The notes below the pieces were generated by a model that searched no databases, was not told the DNA's origin, and saw only the letters and a program-made list of their open reading frames with translations. A DNA stretch of 26,815 bases from an uncultured Clostridia bacterium (GTDB lineage: Bacteria > Bacillota > Clostridia > Lachnospirales > Anaerotignaceae), in the NCBI GenBank assembly GCA_910587735.1, contig CAJUNT010000013.1, forward strand, positions 1 through 26,815. Reading direction: 5' to 3'. The position numbers were made by a program, and so were the translations under genes. Positions 1 through 9,132 of this stretch are shown here, in pieces (position 1 is the first letter of the stretch; each line of letters starts with the position of its first letter).

Positions 1-440
1 TAATAGAAATGATGTTGTTGCGTCACGATATTATATAAAGTAAATAGTGTACTTTTACCAAAACTAATATAAAAACGTTATTCACTGCTGATAGAACAAA
101 TATTCGGCTAAAAACAATACAACATAGTAATGAATCAGCACAGGGGTTGCTATTTATTGCCAGTTGTACTGTTTTCGCCTCCTATTACCGGATTACCGGC
201 ATAAACAAATATAAGTAAGTTAGCATAATCATAATGTCATAATACGTGTTATATTTTATTGCTATTCTGATTATAAAAATATAGTACACATTACGACAAT
301 TTATTTATTTCATACTCTTATTTTCAATATAACACTTTATAAAAAATTGTCAATAAATTTAACTCGAATTGCCGTTTGAGTGACTCGAAATTTTATATTT
401 TTTATTTTTCAAACATACGTTTGATATTTTTTGTAAAAAT
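1..440. other. Intergenic stretch, no gene recognised
   Basis: All frames are broken by stops and no convincing start with a ribosome binding site is present. A less AT-rich patch at about 143-200 stands out; it holds an 8-base tandem repeat (ATTACCGG twice, 184-199) followed by GC. I compared the patch by eye with FMN, cobalamin, T-box and fluoride riboswitch signatures and none fits. The rest is AT-rich with no clear hairpin. Confidence 0.5.
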
Positions 441-476
441 AAAAACTCCACTATCTGTAATATAGCAGAGTTTTTT
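441..476 (-). terminator. Rho-independent terminator of the alpha-galactoside operon
   Basis: AAAAACTC pairs with GAGTTTTT, with an inner CTAT/ATAG extension around the loop. On the minus strand the stem is followed by a T-rich stretch. It begins just past the stop of the metallophosphoesterase, the last gene of the minus-strand cluster, so it probably ends the whole transcript. Confidence 0.8.
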
Positions 477-479
477 ATA

Positions 480-1073
480 TTATTCATATTCAAATAAACA
501 TCTTTCGTATGCATTGATAATGCGTGTACTGCCATGTTGTATATGACGTTTACATTGTCTATTATAATTCATATGCATATGTCCATGTACAAAAAATTTG
601 GGCTGATATTGATTGATAATGCTATGAAATACTTGAAATCCCCTATGTGGTAAGTCTTTTCCATCATTTAAGCCATATGCTGGGGAATGTGTCAGCAATA
701 TATCAAATCCCTTATTTATCAAAAATTTAAAACGTAATTTTTTTATTCTTTCTGTCATTTCTTTTTCTGTATACTGATTGATGCCATTATTATATCGCAT
801 AGAACCGCCTAAGCCTAATATCCTAATACCTTTATGAATATATATTTTATTCTCTATGCAGATACAGCCCTCTGGGGGGTGAGAAAAATATTTATCATCA
901 TGATTTCCCATAACATATAACACAGGTACAGATGAAACAGTTGCCAAAAAAGAAAGATAATCAGGGTCTAAATCTCCACTCGATAGTATCAATTCTACAC
1001 CGTCCAATTTTTCTTTTTGATAATAGTCCCATAAATATTTTGATTCTTCATCAGAAATTGCCATAATTTTCAT
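480..1073 (-). CDS. Small calcineurin-like metallophosphoesterase
   Basis: The 197-residue product has the metal-ligand blocks of the calcineurin-like phosphoesterase fold: Asp8, GD at 33-34, GNHD at 56-59, a THSP block with His129, and HGHMH at 163-167. The first block, usually DxH, reads DEE here, so one metal ligand is replaced by an acid. There is no signal peptide, so it acts in the cytoplasm. The length fits single-domain members that cleave phosphodiesters or phosphomonoesters; the substrate cannot be read from sequence. The start overlaps the end of the upstream ParB-BMP gene by 23 bases, with an AAAGGT ribosome binding site inside that gene, so the two are probably translationally coupled. 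It is the last gene before a terminator. Confidence 0.85.
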   Translation of the reverse strand: MKIMAISDEESKYLWDYYQKEKLDGVELILSSGDLDPDYLSFLATVSSVPVLYVMGNHDDKYFSHPPEGCICIENKIYIHKGIRILGLGGSMRYNNGINQYTEKEMTERIKKLRFKFLINKGFDILLTHSPAYGLNDGKDLPHRGFQVFHSIINQYQPKFFVHGHMHMNYNRQCKRHIQHGSTRIINAYERCLFEYE

Positions 1074-3003
1074 TTGTTATACCTTTATTCTTTTTTTCTA
1101 TTCCTTCTACTCCCTGCAATAATATCATAGGTTTTGCTTTTTCTTTTAAATCGTCCATTTTTGGAATAGAACCAATTATATTCTCAGCAAGCCAATTCAT
1201 ATTAATAATTTCTTCTGGTGACATACTTTTATTTTTATTTTTTTGCACAACACCATTTTGAGAATAAAGTATACCCGAAAATGGATTAAAATCACCACTG
1301 CATATTGTTTTTCTAAGCAGTGCAATGAGTCGTGCTGTACCAATAGGCAAATGTTTGGAACAAAAAACATCTACAATACCCGCTGACATTCCCCACCAAT
1401 AATTTAATCCCTTTGTATCATCTGAAGGGTCATCATATTTCCAGCTACCATTCATAATGTTCCTTATCATTTGCTCATAAAATTTCCCCCAATTCCATAC
1501 AGGCATAGCAACATTTAAAGGAGAGTTTTCTTCCAATCTATACAATCCAAAATGGAAACCAATTTCTCCAGGGCTTAATATATCTTTGCCTGAAATATAT
1601 TGCACATCATTTTTTAAAAACTTTTCATGTATATTTTTATCTTTTACTTTTGTCCATTCTAAATAAATTTGTGCATTAGCATTTACCATTTTTGCCCCTA
1701 ATGCAAAAGCATTGATATTTGCTATATTTCCCAACATAGGATAATCTGCAATATAGCCTATTTTGCCGTTGCTTGAAAGTGCGCCCGCAATCGCTCCCAT
1801 AAGAAATTTAGGTTCGTACATTCTTGCATAATATGTCCTAATATGTCTATGTGCCATGTTTAAAGAACAATTCAATATTTTGACGTCTGTATGCTCTACT
1901 GCCGTTTTTAAACTTGCCTTTAAAAGTAATGGCGATGTTGTAAATATTAAATTGTTTCCATCTTCCACTGCTTTATTCAATAATTCTTCTGCATTTTCTT
2001 CCGTAGCACATTCATAATAGCTTGTGTTGATTTGTCCCTCAAATGTTTTTTGTAAATATCTTCTACCCAACTCATGGGCATATGTCCAACCAGATTTAAT
2101 AATGGTACTACCATATATAAATGCTGCTCTTTGTTGAGGCACATTGACAGGTATCAATCTCATAAAAAAATTCTTTTTATTTTCCTGTCTGGGTGTCATT
2201 TGTAACTCAAGAGGGTCATCTGTCAATAGTAGTTTAAATTCTTCCCAATATTGATTTACTTTTTGTTGCATTTCTGATTGTTCCATATTGATTAAATCTT
2301 TATAATCATATATTTCAATAAAACTTAAAAATGCATCTCCTATTGTAATATTAAAATTTTTACCTGCTTTTAATTTGAATTCTTTTGAAAATCTTGTGTA
2401 TACAGAATTAAAATTTGTTTTTTCTGTTTCTGTCCATACAGAATCTGGTATCTTTCCTGTGAGTCTTTGTAGTTTTGCAAAACTGCCCTCTTTTGAAAAC
2501 CATATATAATTGATACCAGACAGTCTGTAAAAATCCATAAATTCATAATAGATTTTATTTTCTTTTTCTTCTGTTCTGGGTGGTATAATACGTATTACAT
2601 TTCCTTGTATTGTTGCCGCCTCTAAATATTTTAATACACTTACTCTTTTGTTGCCTTCCAGAACATAAAATTTGTTCATATATTCATATGCTTGTATAGG
2701 GTCACGTATTCCCTCATCAACATGGGATTGATAAAGACGTATCCATTTGTCTGCAAATTCTGTGTGTTGCTCAATGATAGGATAAAAATTTTTGCTGAAA
2801 GCATTTGCTCTGCCTTCAGTTTTTGTTCCTACTATCAATTCTAAAGGAATTTGTACCAAACCTAATGGTATTTCTTTTGGAGTCAATATTTTTTGTTCTT
2901 TTAATATGTTATCTAGTATAAGAGGTGTTTTCCCTTCTTTTTTTCCTATGCTGAGCGCTTTCTCATAGTTTGAAATTGCTTCATTGCTGATAGAACCTGA
3001 CAT
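1051..3003 (-). CDS. Cytoplasmic ParB-like/BMP-type ligand-binding fusion protein
   Basis: About 650 residues from the ATG at 3003, chosen because GGGAG lies 7 bases upstream; an in-frame ATG at 3027 has no good ribosome binding site and would add 8 residues. Residues about 40-140 resemble a ParB/sulfiredoxin-type domain: a PLELIV segment and, at 117-120, GNKR in the context YVLEGNKRVSVLKYL, which resembles the GERR-type nucleotide-binding box of ParB. Residues about 292-600 resemble the BMP (PnrA/Med-like) periplasmic-binding fold, with IYGSTIIKSGW, LIFTTSPLL and GKIGYIADY segments. BMP proteins are normally lipoproteins that bind nucleosides, but here there is neither signal peptide nor lipobox, so the protein should be cytoplasmic and is more likely a sensor than a transport component. 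It sits 82 bases after the alpha-galactosidase and overlaps the metallophosphoesterase. The ligand is unknown. Confidence 0.8.
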   Translation of the reverse strand: MSGSISNEAISNYEKALSIGKKEGKTPLILDNILKEQKILTPKEIPLGLVQIPLELIVGTKTEGRANAFSKNFYPIIEQHTEFADKWIRLYQSHVDEGIRDPIQAYEYMNKFYVLEGNKRVSVLKYLEAATIQGNVIRIIPPRTEEKENKIYYEFMDFYRLSGINYIWFSKEGSFAKLQRLTGKIPDSVWTETEKTNFNSVYTRFSKEFKLKAGKNFNITIGDAFLSFIEIYDYKDLINMEQSEMQQKVNQYWEEFKLLLTDDPLELQMTPRQENKKNFFMRLIPVNVPQQRAAFIYGSTIIKSGWTYAHELGRRYLQKTFEGQINTSYYECATEENAEELLNKAVEDGNNLIFTTSPLLLKASLKTAVEHTDVKILNCSLNMAHRHIRTYYARMYEPKFLMGAIAGALSSNGKIGYIADYPMLGNIANINAFALGAKMVNANAQIYLEWTKVKDKNIHEKFLKNDVQYISGKDILSPGEIGFHFGLYRLEENSPLNVAMPVWNWGKFYEQMIRNIMNGSWKYDDPSDDTKGLNYWWGMSAGIVDVFCSKHLPIGTARLIALLRKTICSGDFNPFSGILYSQNGVVQKNKNKSMSPEEIINMNWLAENIIGSIPKMDDLKEKAKPMILLQGVEGIEKKNKGITNENYGNF

Positions 3004-3085
3004 ATTCACACTCCCTTGTAGACTCATAACACTCTGCTCGCCTCATTCAAATTTTGCAGTTGCGAACAATGTTTATGTTATGATT

Positions 3086-5269
3086 TTAATTACATTTTTT
3101 TATAAAAATCATATAGGAATCATAATTACACATTGGTTTTGGAAGAACGATACCCCCATTCATAAGCGCATTACCAGAATACTTTTTACCATTCAAATCA
3201 TATCTATATTCTTTTGACAAACCTTTCCATTTTATACGCATAGGAGAAGGATTACCATGCAAATCTGTATACACCACACTCAATACAGCATTTGTTTTAT
3301 CTTCTGAAACATAACTCCACGCTGTAAAATCATGATTAGAAAATGGTGATGATAATCTATAATAATTTCCTTTTTGGAATAACTCATAATGTTCATTATA
3401 AATTTTTATTTGTTTTTTGGCACATTCTTTTTCTTGTTCAGACATCTGACTTAAATCCATTTCATAACCAAAAGCACCCTGCATAGCACAAATACCCCTT
3501 GTTTTAAAAGGTGTTTCTCTATTATTTTGTTCATTCGGACATTCTGAAACGTGTGCTGCCACAGTAGACATAGGATAGCCAAATGATGTACCATAATGAA
3601 TTTTTAATCTTTCTATAGCATCTGTATTGTCACTGCACCATATTTGAGGAGTATAGTACAACATACCTGCGTCAAATCTTCCACCGCCTCCACTACAGCC
3701 TTCTACCAATATTTTAGGATAATTTTGCACAACATATTCTAATAATTCATACAATCCCAAAACATATTTATGTCTGATTGTTCCTTGTGCCGCTTGAGGG
3801 TCTGCAAAAGAATACAGATTATCCAGACTTCTATTCATATCCCATTTAATATATTCTATATTAACAGATTTTAATATGGTATCAATAGAATGAATGATAT
3901 ATTGTTTCACTTCTTGTCTTGATAAATCTAACACAAGTTGATTTCTGCCTCTGTTGGGGTCACGTCCTGGTATCACCATAGCCCAATCTGGATGCATACG
4001 ATATAGGTCGCTATCTTCTGAAATCATTTCTAATTCTACCCAAATGCCGAATTTTAACCCCATACCATTTATTTTTTGAACCAATTCAGACAAAGAACAA
4101 CCTAATTTTTGCTCATTTACATACCAATCGCCCAATCCAGAATTATCATCATTTCTCTTTCCAAACCAACCATCATCTAAAACCATCATATCTAGCCCAA
4201 TATCTGCGGCTTGTTCTGCAATAGAGAGCAATTTTTTGGCATCAAAATCAAAATATGTTGCTTCCCAGTTATTGATTAATGTTGGTCTTTTTTTGTCTTT
4301 CCACCAGCTTCTAATTAAATTTTGTTCAAAAGCTTTTTTTAGTCCATTTGATAAATCAGCAAATCCTTCATCTGTATAATACATTACTGCTTCTGGTGTG
4401 GCAAATGTTTCCCCCTTTTGAAGTACCCAGCAAAATTCATCGTCGTCTATACCACAAACCACTCTTGTGCCTTCAATTTGTGCCACTTCTGCCTGTATTT
4501 GATAACTTCCACTGTATAAAAGAGAAATACCACAACAAATACCATAATCTTCTGTGGTATCACTTTTACAAAGCACAACATATGGGTTATGTTGATGACT
4601 TGATGTTCCTCTTTTACTGCTTATTTCTGTAATGCCATGAAGTAATGCTTTTCTTTCTACTTGTCTTTCGCAAGCGTGTTTACCATAAAAATGAACCATT
4701 TCCATGTCGCCGTCCATAAAGTCAATGCACATACTCATAGCTCTTTTGATTTCAAGTGTTTTTTCTCCTCTGTTTTCGATTACTGCTGCTCTTGTTATAA
4801 CATTCTTTTGTTCAAATATTCCATAATATAAATGTACATAAATATCTTCATATAAATCTTTTAATATAATTTCTAATGTTTCCGCTTCTTCTCCAAACAT
4901 TGCAGGAAGCCCCTCAATGCTATATTTTCCTTTTGATATGTTATAACTTTCAAATCTCAAATCCAAAGAAGGTACACAATTCGTCAAATTTGCTTTCAAG
5001 CATTTAATACGATAGTCGCCGTTTCCGTGAACAGGATACTCTAATGGGTAGTAATCCATGGAATATGTTCTTTCATTTCCTGCTCCACTAGGTTGTCCAC
5101 AAAATCCATGGTCTTCTGGCACCAACAAATAAGAATAATCACTGTCATCTGTTGATACGCCAAAATAGGTATGTAACAAAACATTATACTCGTCCACTTT
5201 CATTTGATAAGTAGACTTTTTTGTCTGTAATGTAAAAGTTTTTGTTTGTTTATCGAATTTTAACGCCAT
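3086..5269 (-). CDS. aga: Alpha-galactosidase, glycoside hydrolase family 36
   Basis: The enzyme should remove terminal alpha-1,6-galactose from raffinose, stachyose and melibiose inside the cell, because it has no signal peptide. The 727-residue length is typical of the Firmicutes tetrameric AgaA/AgaB group. Visible signatures are the N-terminal beta-sandwich with the RTYSMDYYPLEYP segment, DDGWFGKRNDD at 365-375, the nucleophile block IKWDMNR with Asp477, CSGGGGRFD at 525-533, and the acid/base block WCSDNTDA with Asp547. The 70-residue spacing between the two catalytic Asp agrees with the Geobacillus enzymes. GGAAAGGAAAG precedes the ATG. It follows the GH13 gene by about 200 bases and belongs to the transporter operon. 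Confidence 0.96.
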   Translation of the reverse strand: MALKFDKQTKTFTLQTKKSTYQMKVDEYNVLLHTYFGVSTDDSDYSYLLVPEDHGFCGQPSGAGNERTYSMDYYPLEYPVHGNGDYRIKCLKANLTNCVPSLDLRFESYNISKGKYSIEGLPAMFGEEAETLEIILKDLYEDIYVHLYYGIFEQKNVITRAAVIENRGEKTLEIKRAMSMCIDFMDGDMEMVHFYGKHACERQVERKALLHGITEISSKRGTSSHQHNPYVVLCKSDTTEDYGICCGISLLYSGSYQIQAEVAQIEGTRVVCGIDDDEFCWVLQKGETFATPEAVMYYTDEGFADLSNGLKKAFEQNLIRSWWKDKKRPTLINNWEATYFDFDAKKLLSIAEQAADIGLDMMVLDDGWFGKRNDDNSGLGDWYVNEQKLGCSLSELVQKINGMGLKFGIWVELEMISEDSDLYRMHPDWAMVIPGRDPNRGRNQLVLDLSRQEVKQYIIHSIDTILKSVNIEYIKWDMNRSLDNLYSFADPQAAQGTIRHKYVLGLYELLEYVVQNYPKILVEGCSGGGGRFDAGMLYYTPQIWCSDNTDAIERLKIHYGTSFGYPMSTVAAHVSECPNEQNNRETPFKTRGICAMQGAFGYEMDLSQMSEQEKECAKKQIKIYNEHYELFQKGNYYRLSSPFSNHDFTAWSYVSEDKTNAVLSVVYTDLHGNPSPMRIKWKGLSKEYRYDLNGKKYSGNALMNGGIVLPKPMCNYDSYMIFIKKCN

Positions 5270-5319
5270 AATAAACTTTCCTTTCCATATAATATTTATT
5301 TTTTCAACAGATTTTGAAC

Positions 5320-5354
5320 AAATTCCCTGCCAGATATTGCCAGACAGGGAATTT
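5320..5354 (-). terminator. Intercistronic stem-loop between GH13 and alpha-galactosidase genes
   Basis: AAATTCCCTG and CAGGGAATTT form a perfect 10-bp stem around a 15-base loop. No clear U-tract follows on the minus strand, so a leaky terminator or an mRNA-stabilising or processing hairpin is as likely as full termination. It would let the downstream enzyme genes be expressed at a different level from the upstream ones. Confidence 0.5.
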
Positions 5355-5469
5355 ATTAGTATTGTTTATAGTGTATTGTAAATATATTTGTTTATAAAAT
5401 ACAGTTTGCATTAAATTTATTTTACTCATTGTCAACAGAATTTTATAATATATTTATTTTATATAAAAT

Positions 5470-7269
5470 TTACATGAACCATAAATATTCATATGGTCCT
5501 AACAGTATATTACCATCACCTAAATTAATTTTCCTTCCTGAAACAGCATCTGTTAATTTTTCATTTAATCCAAACCAGTCAAATCTATGTGTATCTACCC
5601 ATTGCTCATGCTCTGAAAAATTAGCAAGCACAATCATTTTATCTTCTTTATGAAAAGCAAATACTGCTTTATTGTTTAAATCTACTGGTATGGATGGTAT
5701 ATCAGAGCGAAAATATTCGCAGTTTTTTCTAATATCAATCATTTTTTGAATACCTTTGAAAATTTTGCCTTGTATTGTTGCAATATCGTTACGTTTTTCT
5801 GCAGCTTCCCAGTCCATATTACCTCTATGTAACCATCTAGAATCACCTGCAATATCTTTTTGATTTTTATAACTCCAATCATTTAATTGTCCGATTTCGT
5901 CACCACTATATAACAAAGGGATACCTGTGTAAGATATGATAATGGCATTTAAAAGCAATATCCTTTTTAATGCAAGTTCTATTTTATAACCATGCTTTTC
6001 ATTTAATGCCTGCTCTAATCCACACATAGAGGCAAATGTACCACTATTTCTTGCGTCCAATGTTACTGGGTTAAACTCATATAACTCCCCTACTGAAAAA
6101 CTTCCATAAAATTTACCTTCCATAAACTGTATCATAAATTGTTTGTGTGCCTCTGGGTCAAATCCAATTTCTCTCAATATATCCTGTTCAAATCCCCAAC
6201 CAATATCATCATGACATCTTGCATAATTTATCCATACTGCATCATCAGGTACATCATATTTTTTAGAAAGAGAACGCTCCATCAGTCTAACATCTCTTGT
6301 TGCTATGCTATTCCAAAGCAATACCATCAATGAGGCATTATACATAACATTACATTCTTTTTCTTCTGCTGTACCAAAATATTTCACAATTTCTTTAGGC
6401 TCTATAATTGCCTCTCCCAAAAATATCACAGAAGGACACACTTCTTGTATAATATAATACATCATTTTTAAAAGTGTATGAACATTTTTATGATTCATAC
6501 AATTTGTCCCTAATTCTTTCCACATATAAGGTATGGCATCTAATCTAAATATATCAATACCTTTATTCGCCAATGTCAATAATACTTCTACAATTTTATT
6601 AAACACATGAGGGTTCGCATAATTCAAATCCCATTGAAATTCATAAAAACGTGTCATGACATACTTTTTCATATCATCATAATATGTAAAATTTTTAGGT
6701 GCAACTTTTGGGAAAATTTCTGTCATGGTTTTTTCATATTCATTGGGTATGGTGTCATCATCGAACATAAAATACATATCATCATAATCATGATTTCCCT
6801 TTTTATATTCTTCTGCCCATATGTGTTCTTTTGCTGTATGATTTAATACAAAATCAATACAAGTGCGTATTCCCTTTTGTTTTAACAATTTTACAACTTT
6901 TTGAAGTTGTTCCATATTTCCCAAACGAGGCTCTACATTCAAATAATCTGATACTGCATAACCTCCATCGTTATTGCCTTCTCTTGATTGTAGGAGAGGC
7001 ATAAAATGGACATATGTAATGCCAAGCTCAACAAGATAATCTATTTTATTTTCAATATCATATAAATCTTTACAAAAACGATCTACATATAACATCATAC
7101 CTACCATTTTTTCAGATAAATACCAGTTGTTTCCTAATTTATCCTGTTTTGTCAGCCATGATGGACGTTTTTCTTTTGCATATTGTATGATATTTAAAAG
7201 CTGTTTATAACGTAAATCCGTATTTTCATTTTTTCCATATATTTCATAATAACTTTGCTTTAACTCCAT
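5470..7269 (-). CDS. Amylosucrase/sucrose hydrolase-like GH13 enzyme (subfamily 4 type)
   Basis: Start chosen at the ATG at 7269, which has GGAGAGG 8 bases upstream (7278-7284); the ATG at 7290 would include that site in the coding region. The product is about 599 residues. GH13 conserved regions are intact: DFVLNH at 139-144, FRLDA with nucleophile Asp244, LGEA with acid/base Glu286, and CHDDIGW with His353/Asp354. The blocks DGGYAVSDY (Asp101) and DSRWLHR (Arg478) match the Asp/Arg pair that amylosucrases use to close the sucrose subsite, and SGTFAS plus HDDIGW are characteristic of GH13_4. It therefore probably acts on sucrose, by glucan synthesis or by hydrolysis; these cannot be separated by eye. 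It lacks a signal peptide. In the operon it takes the place that sucrose phosphorylase has in streptococcal msm loci. Confidence 0.85.
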   Translation of the reverse strand: MELKQSYYEIYGKNENTDLRYKQLLNIIQYAKEKRPSWLTKQDKLGNNWYLSEKMVGMMLYVDRFCKDLYDIENKIDYLVELGITYVHFMPLLQSREGNNDGGYAVSDYLNVEPRLGNMEQLQKVVKLLKQKGIRTCIDFVLNHTAKEHIWAEEYKKGNHDYDDMYFMFDDDTIPNEYEKTMTEIFPKVAPKNFTYYDDMKKYVMTRFYEFQWDLNYANPHVFNKIVEVLLTLANKGIDIFRLDAIPYMWKELGTNCMNHKNVHTLLKMMYYIIQEVCPSVIFLGEAIIEPKEIVKYFGTAEEKECNVMYNASLMVLLWNSIATRDVRLMERSLSKKYDVPDDAVWINYARCHDDIGWGFEQDILREIGFDPEAHKQFMIQFMEGKFYGSFSVGELYEFNPVTLDARNSGTFASMCGLEQALNEKHGYKIELALKRILLLNAIIISYTGIPLLYSGDEIGQLNDWSYKNQKDIAGDSRWLHRGNMDWEAAEKRNDIATIQGKIFKGIQKMIDIRKNCEYFRSDIPSIPVDLNNKAVFAFHKEDKMIVLANFSEHEQWVDTHRFDWFGLNEKLTDAVSGRKINLGDGNILLGPYEYLWFM

Positions 7270-7312
7270 AATAACTGCCTCTCCTATCATTATATTTATC
7301 TATTTCATAAAC

Positions 7313-7348
7313 TGGGAAAACTTTTTACAAGTAGAAAAAGTTTTCCCA
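7313..7348 (-). terminator. Intercistronic hairpin after permease gene, GC base and A/T apex
   Basis: TGGGAAAACTTTTT pairs perfectly with AAAAAGTTTTCCCA (14 bp). On the minus strand the loop reads CTACTTGT, close to the loop of the hairpin at 11955-11987. The GC pairs lie at the base and the A/T run towards the apex, and no strong U-tract follows. Partial termination between transporter and enzyme genes is plausible. Confidence 0.6.
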
Positions 7349-7410
7349 ATATTTCTTTTGTAATTTATTTCATTCTTTTGTAAATTTGTGTTGATATTAA
7401 CTTATAACTT

Positions 7411-8262
7411 TTATTTTACTGCACCATTTACAACACCATTTATAATTTGTTTCTGACAAATTACATAGAACAACAATATTGGTATTAAGGCAAGTATATA
7501 AGATGCAAATGCTAAATTATAATTTGTACCAAATTGTGTTTGGAAATTCAACTGTGCCAATGGTAATGTATTTTTACCTGTACCAGACATAATAACAAGT
7601 GGTGTCATAACATCATTCCATGTACTCATTGCTGTCAATACTGCTACTGTTGCGTGCATTGGTTTCATCATTGGGAATATAATTGTCCAATAAATTTTCC
7701 ATGTACTTGCGCCGTCTACTCTTGCAGCTTCCTCAATAGCAAGAGGAATATTTGTCAAAAATCCTTTATACAACATAACATTTAAAGGCATATAGAACAC
7801 AACATACAGAAGTATAACACCAAATCTATTTGCAACGCCCATTTGTGCTGTTTGTTTTACAAGTGGCATCATCAATATTGCAAATGGTACAAACATACCG
7901 CTTACAATAAACATATATATAATGTTATAAATTTTATTTTTCTGCATACTTCTTCCTATGGCATATCCAGCCAAGCCATGTATCACAACAGATAACACAA
8001 CTGTCGCAACTGTAATCAAAAGGCTGTTTCCTAATGAATGCCAAAAGTCAGTTACTCTCATTGCTTCTTGAAAATTGGCAAAACTCCATTGCGCAGGCAG
8101 TGAAAGCGCACCAGATATATCATTTGTCATCTCAGAAGGTTGTTTCATAGAAATCATAACAGCCATATATAATGGGAAAAATATTGTCAAGCAACCCAAT
8201 ATCAGTAATATTGTGACTGGCCAGTTTACAGCTCTTGTTTGTTTATTTCCTTTGCTCATCAT
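7411..8262 (-). CDS. Carbohydrate ABC transporter permease, MalG/MsmG type
   Basis: A 283-residue integral membrane protein with about six hydrophobic segments, the first at about residues 14-37. It carries the cytoplasmic EAA loop (EEAARVDGASTWKIYWTI) that docks on the ATPase. It forms the channel with the partner permease encoded just upstream. AAGGAGG lies 7 bases before the ATG at 8262, and that ATG overlaps the partner's TGA stop (ATGA), indicating coupled translation and equal stoichiometry. The short C-terminal NGVVNGAVK tail is typical of this family. The sugar is not encoded in this sequence; context suggests raffinose-type alpha-galactosides. Confidence 0.93.
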   Translation of the reverse strand: MMSKGNKQTRAVNWPVTILLILGCLTIFFPLYMAVMISMKQPSEMTNDISGALSLPAQWSFANFQEAMRVTDFWHSLGNSLLITVATVVLSVVIHGLAGYAIGRSMQKNKIYNIIYMFIVSGMFVPFAILMMPLVKQTAQMGVANRFGVILLYVVFYMPLNVMLYKGFLTNIPLAIEEAARVDGASTWKIYWTIIFPMMKPMHATVAVLTAMSTWNDVMTPLVIMSGTGKNTLPLAQLNFQTQFGTNYNLAFASYILALIPILLFYVICQKQIINGVVNGAVK

Positions 8263-9131
8263 AACTGTTCCTCCTTCTTATTCATAACTGTCATTTGCAC
8301 AACAGAAATTACTACAATGACTACGAAAAACAAAAATGCGTTTGCACTTTGGAAACCAAATTGACCACCGCTCATACCATTGTTGTATATCAAATAAGAT
8401 ATAGATTCTGTACTTTGTGATGGACCACCTTTTGTTAATGCCATAATTTGGTCGAATACCATTAAAAAGTTTTTCATAGAAAGCACCATATTGATTCCAA
8501 AGAAAGGAATAATTAATGGGAATGTTAAATCTTTAAATTTTCTCCAGCCTGTAACACCGTCAATCGCACCTGCTTCATAAATATCTTCTGGAACAGTCTG
8601 TAAACCAGAAATATAAATAATTGTGTTCATAGCGATTGCTTGCCAGCAACCAACAATAACGATAGCAATCCATGCTGTTGATGTATTAGAAAGCATACTG
8701 CTACTTAATACACCTATTCCTAATGACTGTCCTATTACTGGAAGTACATATGTAAATATAAAGCTGAATATATAGCCAATTACCAAACCACCAAGTACAT
8801 TTGGTATAAAATAAATACCTCTTAATACGCTTTTGCCTTTAATTTTGCTGTTTAATCCCATTGCAATGACTAAACTAATCACATTTGTTAATATTGTACC
8901 AAGCAAAGCATATTTGAATGTAAACCAGTATGATTTTGCTACACGTGCATCTGTAAATAAATCAGCATAGTTTCTCAAACCTACCCATTCATAAGAGCCA
9001 TAACCTTTAAAATTGGTAAAGCTATATATAAAACCTTTTATCAATGGCAGTGTATTAAAACAAATAAACAAAGCTACTACTGGAATTGTAATAAGAAGAA
9101 ACGTACGTTCTCTATCCTTATCGCCTCTCAT
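8259..9131 (-). CDS. Carbohydrate ABC transporter permease, MalF/MsmF type
   Basis: 290 residues with about six membrane segments, the first at about residues 11-33. The EAA loop appears as YEAGAIDGVTGWRKFKDLTF, with the usual PLI following. It pairs with the downstream MalG-type permease, overlapping it by four bases, and begins one base after the stop of the binding-protein gene. An AAGGAGGAG site precedes the start inside the binding-protein gene. It lacks the long periplasmic loop seen in enterobacterial MalF, as expected for Gram-positive members. Part of the sugar import operon. Confidence 0.93.
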   Translation of the reverse strand: MRGDKDRERTFLLITIPVVALFICFNTLPLIKGFIYSFTNFKGYGSYEWVGLRNYADLFTDARVAKSYWFTFKYALLGTILTNVISLVIAMGLNSKIKGKSVLRGIYFIPNVLGGLVIGYIFSFIFTYVLPVIGQSLGIGVLSSSMLSNTSTAWIAIVIVGCWQAIAMNTIIYISGLQTVPEDIYEAGAIDGVTGWRKFKDLTFPLIIPFFGINMVLSMKNFLMVFDQIMALTKGGPSQSTESISYLIYNNGMSGGQFGFQSANAFLFFVVIVVISVVQMTVMNKKEEQL

Positions 9132-9132
9132 A

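Noticed and set aside
120..240. Riboswitch or T-box in the left spacer
   Set aside because: No conserved core of a known class could be matched on either strand and there is no downstream gene in the right orientation inside the window.
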